Shown here: piece by piece, positions 43,519-53,405 of the stretch
Numbering within the stretch: position 1 is the stretch's first letter
Layout: each line of letters opens with the position of its first letter
DNA from: UBA1672 sp050633505
GTDB lineage: Bacteria; Pseudomonadota; Alphaproteobacteria; Micavibrionales; Micavibrionaceae
Assembly (NCBI GenBank): GCA_050633505.1
Contig: JBOEGQ010000003.1
Span: forward strand, 1 to 64,000
DNA length: 64,000 nucleotides
Direction: 5' to 3'
Notes under the pieces: model-generated
What the model was told of the DNA's origin: nothing
The model's database searches: none
Seen by the model: only the letters and a program-made list of their open reading frames with translations
Program-made: the position numbers and the translations under genes

Positions 43519-43631
43519 AGTCCCTTGTTTAAGAGAGGCTGGGAATTATATAATCCAGTTATACTAGATATGCAATCTCCGAAAAAAATAAAATGTAATT
43601 ATATGTATTTTTTCGGATCTATGATGATTGT

Positions 43632-44249
43632 CTATGCTTTGCTAAGTAGGGCAGGGGCGTAGATATTAATAGCGCGCGTGAGAGTGGGGAGAATAGTTTT
43701 CGGAAACACCTTTAGTCCGATTTTGATAACTTGATCCATAATGATGACAGGTGTGTTAAGCGCACCTTTGATGATAATGGGTTGTTTTGACATGCTGTGT
43801 ACTGTGCCGTTACTTTCAATAAACGCACAGCCATCCATGTTTTCAGTCAGATGAAAGTCCAGATCAAAGCAAGACATGCTTGAGAAAATACATTGTGTTA
43901 TGTCGCATCCTTCGATCAATGTTGCCCCGAAATCGGCACTCCTGAAGTCGCTATTGTGTAGATTAGAGTATGAAAGGCAGCTATTATAAAGGGCGCAGTT
44001 ATAGAATATCGAGCCATGCAAATCGGATTCAGAAAGGTTTATACCACTTAAATTACAGCCTCCTAAATAAGCGCCGGGCATTTGCGCGCCGTCTAAGTTT
44101 GCGTTAGACAGGTTTGTGTTGCGTAAATCAATGTGGCTTAAATCTATATTTTGTCGAACGGCTTCTTCGAGGCAGGCAATGAAAGATGTATAGTAACCGG
44201 AAAAAAGTGTTTTTTGGTTGGTATGTGTCTTTAAAATATAGTGTCTCAT
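43632..44249 (-). CDS. Pentapeptide-repeat protein
   Basis: 205 residues. From about residue 35 to 120 it has A(D/N)LXX-type pentapeptide repeats: DLSHIDLRNTNLSNANLDGA, AYLGGCNLSGINLSESDLHG, SDFRSADFGATLIEGCDI. They fold as a quadrilateral beta-helix. Some members mimic DNA and protect gyrase, but most have no known role. The C-terminal ~60 residues are hydrophobic/basic (TPVIIMDQVIKIGLKVFPKT) and not repetitive. Shine-Dalgarno gaggaga precedes the start. Confidence 0.8.
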   Translation of the reverse strand: MRHYILKTHTNQKTLFSGYYTSFIACLEEAVRQNIDLSHIDLRNTNLSNANLDGAQMPGAYLGGCNLSGINLSESDLHGSIFYNCALYNSCLSYSNLHNSDFRSADFGATLIEGCDITQCIFSSMSCFDLDFHLTENMDGCAFIESNGTVHSMSKQPIIIKGALNTPVIIMDQVIKIGLKVFPKTILPTLTRAINIYAPALLSKA

Positions 44250-44461
44250 GGTTGTCTCCTCACACGTTGAATTGTGTGATAGTTGAAGTAATGAAAAAGA
44301 TATGTCAAATATTTTTGCATGTTTTTACTTGAAATTCTTTTTTGACTGTATAATTTTTAAGTAATATCAATGATTTAATTGTTATGTTATATAAGTTTTT
44401 TTTAATAAACAAAATTTCAGAAATGAATTCATATGTATTCGATTAAATGTAGGTTACGCGT

Positions 44462-46306
44462 ATGCATGATCTGAAAAATGGAAAAGATGTTATTCAGGGG
44501 TATCTTTCTACCTTGCCGTTAACTGCGGGTGTTTACCGCATGATATCTGAACAAGATGAGGTGCTTTACGTTGGTAAGGCCAAAGCCCTAAGGAATCGAG
44601 TTCGTTCTTATACGCATGTGGAGAAGTTGCCATACCGGCTTCAAAACATGGTGTCTTTAACGACGAAGATGGAGTTTATCAATACCGAAACAGAAGCCGA
44701 GGCTCTGATCCTTGAGGCAAATCTGATTAAAAAATATAAGCCGCGTTTTAATATTTTGCTGCGGGATGATAAATCCTTTCCATACATTCTTGTTCGGAAG
44801 GATCATGATTTTCCACAAATACTAAAACATAGAGGGGCAAAAACAATAAAAGGGGACTATTTTGGCCCGTTCCCGAGTGCGGGAGACGTGAACCGTACAG
44901 TGACTATCCTGCAAAAGGGGTTTTTGTTGCGCAATTGTAGTGATAGTTATTTTGAAAATCGTGACAGGCCGTGTTTGCAGTACCATATAAAACGCTGTTC
45001 TGCACCGTGTATTGGTTTGATTTCTCAAGATGAATATAAGAAACAAGTCGATGCAGTCCATGATTTTATGACGGGGAAAAGCGACGCCATAAAGGAAACC
45101 TTATCGGATGAAATGCAAAGTGCCAGTGAAGCTATGGACTTTGAGCGTGCCGCAGTTTATCGAGATCGAATTAGAGCGCTTAGCAGCATTCAAGCTAAAC
45201 AGGATATAAATAGTGATATATCAGATGCAGATGTGATTGCCTGCGTACAAAAAGATGGGGTTAGCTGCGTTCAGGTATTCTTTTATAGGGGCGGGCGCAA
45301 TCTTGGGAACCGTTCATATTTTCCGCGACATGGAAAGGGAGAAGAGCCCGAGAGCGTGTTGAGTGCCTTCATTACGCAATTTTATTACAACAAAACCATG
45401 CCCAGAGAGGTCGTTCTAAATCACGTTCTGGAAGATAAGGACTTGATTGAAGAGGCATTTTCAATTCGTGAAGAGCGGAAGATACAGCTCATGCATCCTC
45501 AACGCGGGAAATATAAACGTGTTCTCGATTTTGTTACAACCAATGCACATGAAGCATTGAAACGGCATCTATCCTTTTCTGAAACAAGGCTTAAACTACG
45601 CAGTAAATTGGCAGACTTATTCGGACTGGATGATGTTCCGAAGCGCATTGAGATATATGATAACAGTCATATATCGGGAACCAATATGGTTGGTGCGATG
45701 GTTGTTGAGGGGCAAGAAGGCTTTAATAAGAAGGCATACCGCAAATTTAATATTAGAGATGCCGCCTCAAGTGATGACTATGGCATGATGCGAGAGGTTC
45801 TCTCTCGCCGCTTTAAGCGTGCCTTAGAAAATGGAGAAGGGCCAGGTAATGAAAGCTGGCCGGATCTGTTGTTGATTGATGGTGGATTAGGGCAGCTTAA
45901 TGTCTGTCTCGAGGTTTTAGAGGAATATGGCATTCGTGATGATTTGGCGATTGTGGCGATTGCAAAAGGTGAAGACCGAAATGCGGGGAGGGAAAAATTC
46001 TTTATGCCAGAAACGGAGATGTTCCAATTGCCTCCTCATGACCCTGTACTGCATTACCTTCAACGTCTTCGTGATGAGGCACACCGCTTTGCTATTGGCT
46101 CTCACCGTGCACGTCGATCAAAGGAAATGATAACATCCCCATTGGATCAAATTGAGGGGATAGGGGGCAAGCGAAAAAAAGCATTATTGACCTATTTTGG
46201 GTCTGCAAAAGATGTGCAAGGTGCGGCAATAGATGATCTGCAAAAGGTGGATGGTATTTCTCGTTCTTTGGCAGAAAAAATTTATAATTATTTCCACGAA
46301 TCGTGA
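44462..46306 (+). CDS. uvrC: Excinuclease ABC subunit C
   Basis: 614 residues, full length. An N-terminal GIY-YIG nuclease (AGVYRMISEQDEVLYVGKAK) is followed by a zinc-site-like CLQYHIKRCSAPCIG and the UVR segment that contacts UvrB (EAMDFERAAVYRDRI). Then come the UvrC RNase-H-like endonuclease core (EIYDNSHISGTNMVGAMVV, DLLLIDGGLGQLN) and tandem helix-hairpin-helix motifs at the end (IEGIGGKRKKALLTYFGS). It makes both incisions in nucleotide excision repair. No cloned neighbours in the operon. Preceded by ~210 AT-rich bases. Confidence 0.98.
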   Translation: MHDLKNGKDVIQGYLSTLPLTAGVYRMISEQDEVLYVGKAKALRNRVRSYTHVEKLPYRLQNMVSLTTKMEFINTETEAEALILEANLIKKYKPRFNILLRDDKSFPYILVRKDHDFPQILKHRGAKTIKGDYFGPFPSAGDVNRTVTILQKGFLLRNCSDSYFENRDRPCLQYHIKRCSAPCIGLISQDEYKKQVDAVHDFMTGKSDAIKETLSDEMQSASEAMDFERAAVYRDRIRALSSIQAKQDINSDISDADVIACVQKDGVSCVQVFFYRGGRNLGNRSYFPRHGKGEEPESVLSAFITQFYYNKTMPREVVLNHVLEDKDLIEEAFSIREERKIQLMHPQRGKYKRVLDFVTTNAHEALKRHLSFSETRLKLRSKLADLFGLDDVPKRIEIYDNSHISGTNMVGAMVVEGQEGFNKKAYRKFNIRDAASSDDYGMMREVLSRRFKRALENGEGPGNESWPDLLLIDGGLGQLNVCLEVLEEYGIRDDLAIVAIAKGEDRNAGREKFFMPETEMFQLPPHDPVLHYLQRLRDEAHRFAIGSHRARRSKEMITSPLDQIEGIGGKRKKALLTYFGSAKDVQGAAIDDLQKVDGISRSLAEKIYNYFHES

Positions 46307-46561
46307 TAATTTATTTCAATATTATGTCTTATCCCTATGGTTTGATTGTATTTTTTCATAAAATTAGAACAAAAAATTAGAACTGTTTAGAATCAAACGG
46401 TTGTATTTTTCCTTGGGGAAAACCTCGAATCATATCTTGCAGCATACGGTATGGCATGATAGCTTTTTCTCAATTCAGTAAATGTTGAACACAAAAGTTA
46501 AACGTATGCACTTCGTGCAGGCGTGAGGCCGCAATATACATAACGGAAAGGTGCTAAAATA

Positions 46562-47389
46562 ATGTTTCATCGCGTGAAATCAGAAGTTCAGGAAAATGAA
46601 CATGACAGTCAGGGTAAACAGCCCACATATCGTCATGAGGACAATACACATACGGCAACCGCCCGTCAGGAAAATGGAGCATCTGATGCACCGGCTTCGC
46701 GCTCTTACAGCCCGGTTAGCGAAAAAACACAATCTGAAGAAACACCAGTACGAGGAAAATATGCAATGGAAAAAGAAGAACGCGTAAGTGAACAGGAAAC
46801 AACATCGTACAAGCCGTCTGTGCCTCGTCCGAGCTATGGCGGTGGATCATCATCGTATGGTGGCGGATCCTCTTCATCATCTTACACAGCACCAGAAGCG
46901 CCAGCTTATCCGTCAGGCGGAAGTGACCGCACATTAACAATCGGCCGTGGCATTAATATGTCAGGTGAGATTGATGCTTGTGATCACTTGCTTGTTGAAG
47001 GAACGGTTGAAGCTGCGTTGAAGGGCGCAAAGGTTCTTGATATCGCGGAAAGCGGTACATTTTATGGGACTGTTGAAATTGAAGAAGCAACAATCGCAGG
47101 TCGTTTCGAAGGTGATATCACTGTTAACGGACGTCTTACACTGAAAGCCTCTGGCGTGATCACCGGATCAATCGCATATCGTGAGCTTGAAGTAGAAGCA
47201 GGCGCAATGTTGGATGGTCGTATGACACCAATGAAGGGAAACGTTGATCCTAAGGCTGCGGAAAACTACCGTAAAGGTACAGAAGCTTCTGCGATGGCCA
47301 AAGCAAAGGAAATCGTTGGAAAAAAGGATGATAGGGAGCCAGCGAATACAGAACGTGGTCTGTTTTCAAAGGCGCATGCATCTTATTAA
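46562..47389 (+). CDS. Bactofilin (polymer-forming cytoskeletal protein)
   Basis: 275 residues. The bactofilin core is at about 120-225: LTIGRGINMSGEIDACDHLL, VEGTVEAALKGAKVLDIAES, and GRFEGDITVNGRLTLKASG. It forms a right-handed beta-helix that polymerises into membrane-associated filaments. The N-terminal ~115 residues are low-complexity with a Gly/Ser/Tyr-rich block (PSYGGGSSSYGGGSSSSSYT), and a charged tail ends the protein. Unusually long N-terminal linker for the family. Shine-Dalgarno-like ggaaagg precedes the start. Terminators follow. Confidence 0.88.
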   Translation: MFHRVKSEVQENEHDSQGKQPTYRHEDNTHTATARQENGASDAPASRSYSPVSEKTQSEETPVRGKYAMEKEERVSEQETTSYKPSVPRPSYGGGSSSYGGGSSSSSYTAPEAPAYPSGGSDRTLTIGRGINMSGEIDACDHLLVEGTVEAALKGAKVLDIAESGTFYGTVEIEEATIAGRFEGDITVNGRLTLKASGVITGSIAYRELEVEAGAMLDGRMTPMKGNVDPKAAENYRKGTEASAMAKAKEIVGKKDDREPANTERGLFSKAHASY

Positions 47390-47402
47390 TTCATACGAAA
47401 GG

Positions 47403-47440
47403 CAGGCTCATACAGCGAATATTGCGTGAGCCTGTTTTCT
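47403..47440 (+). terminator. Terminator after the bactofilin gene
   Basis: Arms caggctca (47403-47410) and tgagcctg (47427-47434) pair perfectly over a 16-base loop, followed by tttt. Confidence 0.65.
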
Positions 47441-47504
47441 TGATTTTTTATAAAATGTGTGGTGGCAATTTAATGCCCATATCCCTATGTTACGAAGAAC
47501 GAAG

Positions 47505-47527
47505 CCGGACTTTTTGTCCGGTTTTTT
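47505..47527 (+). terminator. Second rho-independent terminator
   Basis: ccggac-ttttt-gtccgg followed by six T. About 115 bases after the bactofilin stop; a back-up terminator or the end of a short untranslated transcript. Confidence 0.8.
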
Positions 47528-47599
47528 GTTGCTTTTTTTAATGGGGGGGATTTAAGGTGTTTTGCAAGGGTTTGTATAAAATGAGAAAAGGTTGTCGCT

Positions 47600-48241
47600 A
47601 TGATTGATGATGGTGCTAATGAGAATGTTAATGTCGGTATATCTGTTGAAGATGACGAGAATGCTAGATCGTATGTTGTGAAGAACAATCAAATTATCAG
47701 AATTCTTGAATTAGAAGAGAATCCTTTAACCATACCGGAAGTGCAAGAAGAGGGTGTCGTTGTTGCTTTGGCGAGGAGTGAAGCTGAAGCACTTCAGCTT
47801 GCCAGTGAACCGAGAGGTGATTTTGGTGAAGGGCCTTTGGTAGAAACAAGTCAGAAAGTAAAGCCTATAACACATCACTTTGTTGTGGCTCTTTCTAGGG
47901 ACGAAATGGATATCGAAGTAGATCTTTTACGTCGTTTAGACGATGTTGAGGAGGGGATAGATGTTGCGATTATTGAGGCGACAAGTGAGAAAGACGCTAT
48001 GTATATGGCTGTGGATATTCTAAATGAGCGTGCTTTAGAAGATCACTTTAGCAGCGCCCTCTCTTTTCGAGTTCCAGAAATGGTTACATTGGAATTTGAT
48101 GGGGGAGATGTTGTTTTAGGCACCAGAGAACCAACGCAAGACGAAATTGAGTCTGTACAATCAACTCTTGCAGAAAGAAAAAATGAAGTAGCGTGCGAAA
48201 GACAAAACGCGATAGATCTTGGCCCGGGTTTTTCTATGTAG
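47600..48241 (+). CDS. Acidic protein of unknown function
   Basis: 213 residues, soluble, strongly acidic. Two or three related blocks are visible, for example GVVVALARSEAEALQLAS and DVAIIEATSEKDAMYMAVD, suggesting an internal duplication of a beta-alpha unit. No known family. Convergent with nth, overlapping it by 8 bases. Confidence 0.55.
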   Translation: MIDDGANENVNVGISVEDDENARSYVVKNNQIIRILELEENPLTIPEVQEEGVVVALARSEAEALQLASEPRGDFGEGPLVETSQKVKPITHHFVVALSRDEMDIEVDLLRRLDDVEEGIDVAIIEATSEKDAMYMAVDILNERALEDHFSSALSFRVPEMVTLEFDGGDVVLGTREPTQDEIESVQSTLAERKNEVACERQNAIDLGPGFSM

Positions 48242-48872
48242 TCTTATCTTTAAAAGTGCATAAATCGTAGACGGGGCATTTCTCGCATTCGGGCTTACGT
48301 GCCTTACAAGTATAACGCCCTAACAGGATAAGCCAGTGATGGGCATGCATTGCAAATTCATCCGGCACAACTTTTAACAGTTTTTGCTCTACCTGATCCG
48401 GTGTTTTACCACTTGCCATTTTAGTTCGGTTGGATACGCGGAATATGTGGGTGTCCACAGCCATTGTTGGTTGATGAAAGGCGATGTTTAGAACGACATT
48501 CGCTGTTTTTCTGCCAACACCGGGCAGGGACATTAAGGCCTCTCGTGTGTCGGGGATGTGGCTATTATGTTCATTAACCAGAATTTCTGCCATTGCAATA
48601 ACGTTTTTGGCCTTGTTATTGTAAAGGCCAATCGTTTTTATATGCTCCTTTAACCCTTCCAGTCCAAGGCTTAACATCTTTTCAGGTGTATCTGCGATTG
48701 GCCATAGGTCTTTGGTCGCCTTATTTACACCTGCGTCAGTTGCTTGTGCGGATAAGGTTACAGCAACCAAAAGGGTGTAGGCATTGGTGTATTCCAGATC
48801 GCTTTTGGGTTCTGGGTCGATTGCGTGTAATCGCTTAAAAAATTCATGGATATTTTCACGTTTCATAGGCAT
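48234..48872 (-). CDS. nth: Endonuclease III
   Basis: 212 residues. The helix-hairpin-helix LPGVGRKTANVVLN has the catalytic Lys (K122) and VDTHIFRVSNR has the catalytic Asp (D140). Four cysteines at the end (CKARKPECEKCPVYDLC) bind a [4Fe-4S] cluster. It removes oxidised pyrimidines by glycosylase/AP-lyase activity. Divergent from the ogt gene, giving a small DNA-repair pair. Confidence 0.97.
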   Translation of the reverse strand: MPMKRENIHEFFKRLHAIDPEPKSDLEYTNAYTLLVAVTLSAQATDAGVNKATKDLWPIADTPEKMLSLGLEGLKEHIKTIGLYNNKAKNVIAMAEILVNEHNSHIPDTREALMSLPGVGRKTANVVLNIAFHQPTMAVDTHIFRVSNRTKMASGKTPDQVEQKLLKVVPDEFAMHAHHWLILLGRYTCKARKPECEKCPVYDLCTFKDKTT

Positions 48873-48905
48873 GATAAAGCCATATCACAAAATATGAGGT
48901 AAGTC

Positions 48906-49427
48906 ATGGACCGTATAATTTATGGATTTTACACTGCGCCAATGGGCGAGATGATTATCGGAAAAACACCAAAGGGGCTTTGTTGGCTTGGTTTTATGGT
49001 TGAAGGCTATAAAGGCGATGGCTTGTCTCGGATGAAGTCCCACTTTAAAAGCTATGAGCTTGTTGAGGACTCGTCAGAAATTTCTGATTTGGGTGATGAA
49101 ATTATTGCGAAATGGAAGAATGGGCAGGAGGCTGATGTGAATGTCGACTTGCATGGCAGTACATTTCAAAAGTCTGTTTGGAAAGCTTTACTGGATATCC
49201 ATAAGGGGCAGGTGAAGTCTTATGGGGATGTTGCCAATGACATTGGTGCACCAAAAGCAGCCAGAGCAGTCGGTAGTGCAGTAGGGGAAAACCCGGTATC
49301 TTTGATTATCCCCTGCCATCGTGTTGTCCAGAAATCCGGAGCGCTTGGAAATTATGGGTGGGGAGTTGAATTAAAGCGTGAGATCCTAAAGTCGGAGGGG
49401 ATTGATATCCAATCTATCAAAGGTTAA
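48906..49427 (+). CDS. ogt: Methylated-DNA--protein-cysteine methyltransferase
   Basis: 173 residues. The suicide alkyl-acceptor motif IIPCHRVV is present, with GDVANDIGAPKAARAVGSAV (DNA-binding helix region) before it and the final NYGWGVELKREIL. Repairs O6-methylguanine by irreversible transfer to the cysteine. Convergent with dapB, overlapping its 3' end by 11 bases. Confidence 0.95.
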   Translation: MDRIIYGFYTAPMGEMIIGKTPKGLCWLGFMVEGYKGDGLSRMKSHFKSYELVEDSSEISDLGDEIIAKWKNGQEADVNVDLHGSTFQKSVWKALLDIHKGQVKSYGDVANDIGAPKAARAVGSAVGENPVSLIIPCHRVVQKSGALGNYGWGVELKREILKSEGIDIQSIKG

Positions 49428-50190
49428 GTACATCTCTCATTGAGTATAGTCCAGGCTCTTTTCCTTCAACCCATGTTGCCGCGTGTAGGGCACCTTTGGC
49501 ATAAATGTTGCGGTTTGTTGACTTATGTGCCAGTTCCAGTCGTTCACCTTCACCATAGAAAAAGACGGTGTGTTCACCAACAACATCACCACCGCGTGCA
49601 ACAGAAAACCCGATTTTTCCTTTTTCACGTGCACCGATTTGGCCGTGACGGTCATAATCGGCTAGATTTTCAAGACTGTTTCCGCGTCCTGTTGCTGCAG
49701 AACGTCCAAGGGCGAGCGCAGTGCCGGATGGGGCATCAACTTTGTATTTATGGTGGCTTTCGAAAATCTCTATATCCCATTCATCTTTCAAACGCTGGGC
49801 GGCTTGTTCAACAAGGGCACATAATAAGTTTACGCCGACACTCATATTCGCGGCGTAGACAATGGGAGCTTTTGTTGCCGCTTCTCTGATCATGGTTTCA
49901 TCCTGCTCCGACAATCCGGTTGTTCCGATGATAAGAGCGGTATTATGTTTTACGGCAAGTTTTGCGTGATTAAGAGTGCCTTCAGGCAAAGTGAAATCGA
50001 TAATAACGTCTGATTTTTCAAAGAGTTCATCTTCATCATCCGTTGTAAAAAACGTATCCGGCAGATCCGCGCTGTTCCGCGCAGAACCACCAGCCAGTTC
50101 CAGCCCGTTCTGTGTCCAGTTTCCTGACATAAGCTCTTCTATAAGGACTTTGCCAACACGACCATTACATCCAACGATACCGACCTTCAT
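49417..50190 (-). CDS. dapB: 4-hydroxy-tetrahydrodipicolinate reductase
   Basis: 257 residues from the ATG at 50190, which has an aaggg Shine-Dalgarno; an in-frame ATG at 50223 would overlap dnaJ. The NAD(P)-binding start KVGIVGCNGRVGKVL and the catalytic/substrate segment ESHHKYKVDAPSGTALALG are diagnostic. It makes tetrahydrodipicolinate for diaminopimelate and lysine synthesis. It lies 20 bases after dnaJ, probably in the same transcript. Confidence 0.96.
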   Translation of the reverse strand: MKVGIVGCNGRVGKVLIEELMSGNWTQNGLELAGGSARNSADLPDTFFTTDDEDELFEKSDVIIDFTLPEGTLNHAKLAVKHNTALIIGTTGLSEQDETMIREAATKAPIVYAANMSVGVNLLCALVEQAAQRLKDEWDIEIFESHHKYKVDAPSGTALALGRSAATGRGNSLENLADYDRHGQIGAREKGKIGFSVARGGDVVGEHTVFFYGEGERLELAHKSTNRNIYAKGALHAATWVEGKEPGLYSMRDVLNL

Positions 50191-50210
50191 CGTAAAACTT
50201 CCCTTATCTT

Positions 50211-51353
50211 TTAATCCGTCCAAAAGTCTTTAATTTTATTGAAAAAACCACTGCTTTCAGGTGAGTTTTTACTTGCTGCCTTTCCTGTGGTCATGGATTT
50301 ATCCAGATCACGCAGTAAGTCTTGCTGTTTTTTGTTTAGATTAACAGGTGTTTCTACAAAAATTTCGATAAACATATCCCCGCGTGAAGAAGAACGTAAA
50401 ACACTCATCCCCTTACCACGTAGGCGAAATTGTTGCCCTGTTTGTGTGCCCGCAGGTACCTTAACACTGGCGCGTGTACCTTCGATTGTCGGAACTTCGA
50501 TCTCTCCACCAAGGGCGGCACGTGTTACTGTGATTGGAACGCGGCAATACAGATTTGCTCCATCACGCTGGAACAACTTGTGTTGCTTCACGTTAATCAT
50601 AACGTAGAGGTCACCGCGTGGACCACCTCTAACACCAGATTCGCCTTCTCCGTTCAGGCGGATACGCCGTCCGGTTTCAACGCCTGCCGGAATATTGACT
50701 TTTAAAGTCTTGCTACCTTTATTAAGGCCTGAGCCATGGCATTTTTTACACGGATCTTTGATTGTTGCCCCTTCACCATGGCATGTTGGGCAGGTTCGCT
50801 CAATTGTGAAGAAACCCTGTTGTTGGCGAACGCGTCCGGCGCCATTACATGTTGAACATGTTTGCGCACCTGAACCGCTTTGCGCGCCAGATCCATTACA
50901 GTTGTCACATGGATTATTGACCGGAATTTTTATTTTGGCTTCTTTACCTTTGTAGGCGTCTTCAAGGCTCATCTCCATGGTGTATTGAAGGTCTGCGCCG
51001 CGGCTAGGGCCACTTCGTCTTCTGCCACCGCCGCCCATGAAGTCACCAAACATGTCTTCAAAAATATCGGAAAATCCACCTGCACCGCCAAAGCCGCCGC
51101 CCGGATGGCCACCACCACCCATAGATCCGTCAAATGCCGCAGACCCATATTGATCATAGGCGGCACGCTTTTGATCATCTTTCAAGATGTCGTAAGCTTC
51201 GCTAATCTGTTTGAATTTTTCTTCTGCGTCCGGATTATCTTTATTCTGGTCCGGGTGATATTTCATTGCCAATTTGCGATAGGCTTTTTTCAATTCATCG
51301 GCGCTGGCCGATTGATCGACACCCAGAACCTTGTAGAAATCTTTGTCTGCCAT
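50211..51353 (-). CDS. dnaJ: Chaperone protein DnaJ
   Basis: 380 residues with an N-terminal J domain (HPD in KYHPDQNKDN), a Gly-rich linker with GGGGHPGGGFGG, and four CxxCxGxG zinc modules (CDNCNGSG, CSTCNGAG, CPTCHGEG, CKKCHGSG). Substrate-binding C-terminal domains follow. It delivers clients to DnaK and stimulates its ATPase. Placed 87 bases after dnaK and before dapB. Confidence 0.98.
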   Translation of the reverse strand: MADKDFYKVLGVDQSASADELKKAYRKLAMKYHPDQNKDNPDAEEKFKQISEAYDILKDDQKRAAYDQYGSAAFDGSMGGGGHPGGGFGGAGGFSDIFEDMFGDFMGGGGRRRSGPSRGADLQYTMEMSLEDAYKGKEAKIKIPVNNPCDNCNGSGAQSGSGAQTCSTCNGAGRVRQQQGFFTIERTCPTCHGEGATIKDPCKKCHGSGLNKGSKTLKVNIPAGVETGRRIRLNGEGESGVRGGPRGDLYVMINVKQHKLFQRDGANLYCRVPITVTRAALGGEIEVPTIEGTRASVKVPAGTQTGQQFRLRGKGMSVLRSSSRGDMFIEIFVETPVNLNKKQQDLLRDLDKSMTTGKAASKNSPESSGFFNKIKDFWTD

Positions 51354-51393
51354 GTTTTATTCCAATATGCGTTTATCACGATAAGTGAAAGCA

Positions 51394-51415
51394 CCGGCCA
51401 CAGGATAGAGGCCGG
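51394..51415 (-). other. Hairpin between dnaK and dnaJ
   Basis: ccggcc (51394-51399) and ggccgg (51410-51415) can form a 6-bp stem with a 10-base loop in the dnaK-dnaJ intergenic mRNA. There is no T-run, so it could be a processing or stability element rather than a terminator. Confidence 0.45.
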
Positions 51416-51440
51416 CACTCGGCATGATTAAAGTGCTGCG

Positions 51441-53405
51441 TTATGCATTTTTGTTTTCATCGTCTGATTCTTCTTCGATTTCCAGATCGGTGAAGTCTGC
51501 ATCAATTGCATCATCATCGCCAGCAGGGGCTGTGTCTTCCGGTGCTTCACTTGCTGCTGCACCTTCAGCTGTCGCTTCGTCTGTTGTAGCAGCTTCTGCT
51601 TGTGCTTTTTGATATGCAAGTTCACCCAGTTTCATGCTGGCTTGTGTCAATGCGTCACTTTTTGCTTGGATTTCTTCAAGGTCTGTACCTTCAAGAGCAG
51701 CTTTTAGATCAGAGATAGCAGCGTTTACCTTGTCCTTTTCATCTTCAGGAACTTGGTCACCAAGATCTTCTAGGGACTTTTCCGCGCCGTGGATCATTGC
51801 TTCTGCCTGATTACGGGATTCTGCTTGTTCGCGTCTATCCTTATCGGCATCTGCATTTGCCTCTGCATCTTTAACCATCTGGTCGATATCATCGTCTGAA
51901 AGTCCACCAGATGCCTGAATGCGGATTTGTTGCTCTTTGTTTGTGGCCTTATCTTTGGCGGACACATTCACAATACCGTTGGCATCAATGTCAAATGTGA
52001 CTTCAACCTGTGGAATGCCGCGTGGAGCAGGTGGAATACCAACCAAGTCAAACTGTCCAAGCAATTTGTTATCAGCGGCCATTTCACGTTCCCCTTGGAA
52101 AACGCGGATAGTCACTGCATTTTGGTTATCTTCTGCCGTTGAAAAGACCTGCGATTTTTTAGTTGGGATTGTCGTATTGCGGTCAATTAAACGTGTGAAT
52201 ACACCACCTAGTGTTTCAATACCAAGAGAAAGAGGGGTTACATCAAGAAGAAGAACGTCTTTCACGTCACCTTGAAGTACACCGCCTTGAATTGCCGCAC
52301 CGTTGGCTACAACCTCATCCGGGTTAACACCTTTATGTGGATCTTTACCAAAGTAATCTTTCACTGTTTCAATGATTTTTGGCATACGGGTCATACCACC
52401 CACCATAACAACATCATCGATATCAGAAGCCTTTAAGCCAGCATCTTTAAGTGCTGCTTTAACTGGGTCGATTGTACGTTTTACAAGGTCTGCAACAATG
52501 CTTTCGAGTTTTGCACGACTTAAATTCACCTGAAGGTGTTTAGGACCAGAAGCATCTGCAGTGATGAATGGCAGGTTGACTTCAGTCTGTGTGGTGCTGG
52601 ATAGCTCAATCTTCGCCTTCTCAGCAGCTTCTTTCAAACGTTGTAGGGCAACACTGTCTTCGCGAAGGTCTATACCCTGATCTTTCTTAAATTCATCTGC
52701 AAGGTAGTCAATAATACGAGAGTCGAAGTCTTCACCACCAAGGAATGTATCTCCGTTTGTGGCTTTCACCTCAAAAACACCATCACCGACTTCAAGGATG
52801 GAAACATCAAATGTACCGCCCCCAAGATCGTAGACAACAATTGTACCGGCCGCTTGCTTATCTAAGCCATATGCAAGAGCAGCTGCAGTCGGTTCGTTAA
52901 TGATACGTTCTACTTCAAGTCCGGCAATTTTACCGGCATCTTTTGTCGCCTGACGTTGTGAGTCGTTGAAATATGCAGGAACAGTAATAACAGCTTTGGT
53001 AACCGTTTCGCCCAAGAAGCTCTCAGCTGTTTCTTTCATCTTTTGAAGAACCATCGCAGAGATTTGTGATGGTGCGTATTTCTCGCCTTCAATCTCAACC
53101 CATGCATCACCGTTGTCACCTTTAATGATGTTGAACGGTGCTTTGTCCGCCATGTCCTTTACCTGCACATCGTCAAACGGACGACCAATCAGGCGTTTAA
53201 TTGCATAAAGCGTATTATGTGGGTTTGTAACAGCCTGTCGTTTTGCAGGTTGGCCGACAAGGCGTTCTTCATCTTTTGTGAATGCGATCATAGAAGGTGT
53301 TGTTCTTGCGCCTTCTGCATTTTCGATAACCCGTGGTTCTTTCCCGTCCATTACTGCGACACATGAATTTGTTGTACCAAGGTCAATACCGATTACTTTG
53401 CTCAT
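51441..53405 (-). CDS. dnaK: Chaperone protein DnaK (Hsp70)
   Basis: 654 residues. The ATPase start GIDLGTTNSCVAVMDG, the VYDLGGGTFDVSILEVGDG segment, and VMVGGMTRMPKI are all present. The substrate-binding domain and an acidic C-terminal tail (DFTDLEIEEESDDE) follow. It folds and disaggregates proteins with DnaJ and GrpE. It has its own ~155-base upstream gap before grpE, so a separate promoter is likely. Confidence 0.99.
   Translation of the reverse strand: MSKVIGIDLGTTNSCVAVMDGKEPRVIENAEGARTTPSMIAFTKDEERLVGQPAKRQAVTNPHNTLYAIKRLIGRPFDDVQVKDMADKAPFNIIKGDNGDAWVEIEGEKYAPSQISAMVLQKMKETAESFLGETVTKAVITVPAYFNDSQRQATKDAGKIAGLEVERIINEPTAAALAYGLDKQAAGTIVVYDLGGGTFDVSILEVGDGVFEVKATNGDTFLGGEDFDSRIIDYLADEFKKDQGIDLREDSVALQRLKEAAEKAKIELSSTTQTEVNLPFITADASGPKHLQVNLSRAKLESIVADLVKRTIDPVKAALKDAGLKASDIDDVVMVGGMTRMPKIIETVKDYFGKDPHKGVNPDEVVANGAAIQGGVLQGDVKDVLLLDVTPLSLGIETLGGVFTRLIDRNTTIPTKKSQVFSTAEDNQNAVTIRVFQGEREMAADNKLLGQFDLVGIPPAPRGIPQVEVTFDIDANGIVNVSAKDKATNKEQQIRIQASGGLSDDDIDQMVKDAEANADADKDRREQAESRNQAEAMIHGAEKSLEDLGDQVPEDEKDKVNAAISDLKAALEGTDLEEIQAKSDALTQASMKLGELAYQKAQAEAATTDEATAEGAAASEAPEDTAPAGDDDAIDADFTDLEIEEESDDENKNA

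Noticed and set aside
43432..43662. 76-codon plus-strand frame starting MVGLAGLEPARPYG
   Set aside because: It is the antisense of tRNA-Leu, a well-known source of spurious protein predictions in databases.
50880..51431. 183-codon plus-strand frame opposite dnaJ
   Set aside because: Antisense shadow; the low-stop frame follows from the Gly/Cys-rich codons of dnaJ.
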